Of a DNA stretch of 6,149 nt, positions 5,860-6,149 are shown one piece after another. The position numbers were made by a program, and so were the translations under genes. The first letter of the stretch is position 1; every line of letters begins with the position of its first letter. This DNA comes from Erythrobacter sp. (lineage in GTDB: Bacteria; Pseudomonadota; Alphaproteobacteria; Sphingomonadales; Sphingomonadaceae): the NCBI GenBank assembly GCA_013214365.1, contig JABSPI010000044.1:1-6149 (forward strand). Reading direction: 5' to 3'. The notes below the pieces were generated by a model. It searched no databases. It saw only the letters and a program-made list of their open reading frames with translations, and was not told the origin of the DNA.

Positions 5860-6149
5860 TTTACATCTGCCGATGGTGCAGGGGCGGCTGTGACATGCGC
5901 GGCAATCCGGCGTCCGACATCGGCCTGTGTGTTGGCCCAGAACAGCGGGATATCATAGATGTGATAATCATTGCCGGGCCACACATGCGGCCCCATTGCT
6001 GGCGGGGCACCGATCAGCAGGAAACCCTGCTCGTTACAGCGCGCGGGCACCGCAGCGGGCATCAGCTTGCCATTAGAGGTCTCTTCATCAGGGATAAGCG
6101 TGCCCAAATTGGCGCTCATCTCGGCGGATTGTTCGCCCCCGCCGGTTAA
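5856..6149 (-). CDS. C-terminal fragment of an uncharacterised protein, possibly DUF3089 family (5' end outside window)
   Basis: The frame is open from the right edge of the window to TGA at 5856-5858, giving the last 97 residues of a longer protein. The ATG at 6119 is internal, since the reading frame continues upstream to the edge with coding-like codons (…GGGEQSAEMSANLG). Visible features are a core EQGFLLIGAPPAMGPHVW followed by NDYHIYDIPLFWANTQADV and a helix RRIAAHV, then a low-complexity Ala/Pro tail. The YHIYD-x3-FW-x2-N pattern near the C-terminus resembles what I recall of DUF3089 proteins, an alpha/beta-hydrolase-like family. That assignment is tentative and depends on the missing N-terminal part. 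Its stop codon overlaps the probable CTG start of ruvX by 4 nt, so the two are probably co-transcribed. Confidence 0.7.
   Translation of the reverse strand, partial: LTGGGEQSAEMSANLGTLIPDEETSNGKLMPAAVPARCNEQGFLLIGAPPAMGPHVWPGNDYHIYDIPLFWANTQADVGRRIAAHVTAAPAPSADVN

Noticed and set aside
5895..6149. A plus-strand open frame at the right edge
   Set aside because: It lies opposite the minus-strand frame that overlaps the ruvX start and carries a family-like C-terminal pattern; the plus-strand translation looks random.

Overview
The window looks like GC-rich chromosomal DNA from an alphaproteobacterium, most likely of the Sphingomonadales (Erythrobacter/Novosphingobium-like). This rests on protein style (the RuvX N-terminus, the compact class A penicillin-binding protein, the paired PaaI-type thioesterases), tight gene packing and strong G/C preference at third codon positions. 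The taxonomic call is inference. I see no tRNA, rRNA, CRISPR array, insertion sequence or prophage gene.

Layout. (1) 3-2078, + strand: a bifunctional class A penicillin-binding protein. Its reading frame runs in from before the window; the first in-frame start codon (GTG at 210) lies at the membrane segment and is not the real start. (2) 3032-2086, - strand: two tandem hotdog-fold PaaI-family thioesterases with an ATGA overlap, meeting the PBP gene tail to tail across 7 bp. (3) 3033-3180: a divergent intergenic region. (4) 3181-5323, + strand: a compact three-gene unit of unknown function. It holds a ~60-residue small protein with an excellent Shine-Dalgarno but an ATC where ATG is expected, a 347-residue protein with a probable metal-free beta core and an alpha-helical C-terminus, and a 298-residue cupin-like protein with HDH and HHxxH motifs resembling cysteine-dioxygenase-type iron enzymes. 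(5) 5324-5388: a short convergent spacer with a 15-bp tandem repeat. (6) 5859-5389, - strand: ruvX, most plausibly starting at a CTG inside a CTGA overlap with (7) the C-terminal end of a possible DUF3089-type protein that continues past the right edge.

How the genes work together. The PBP polymerises and cross-links peptidoglycan; RuvX is a housekeeping YqgF-type nuclease; the thioesterases probably hydrolyse acyl-CoAs, perhaps as a mixed complex because one lacks the usual HGG motif. The most interesting part is 3181-5323: a small peptide gene translationally linked to two cupin-like proteins that look like distant relatives of each other, one with and one without a metal site. A peptide-modifying or small-protein-partner role is conceivable but unproven. 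Two apparently non-standard start codons (ATC and CTG) in 6 kb are also worth checking.
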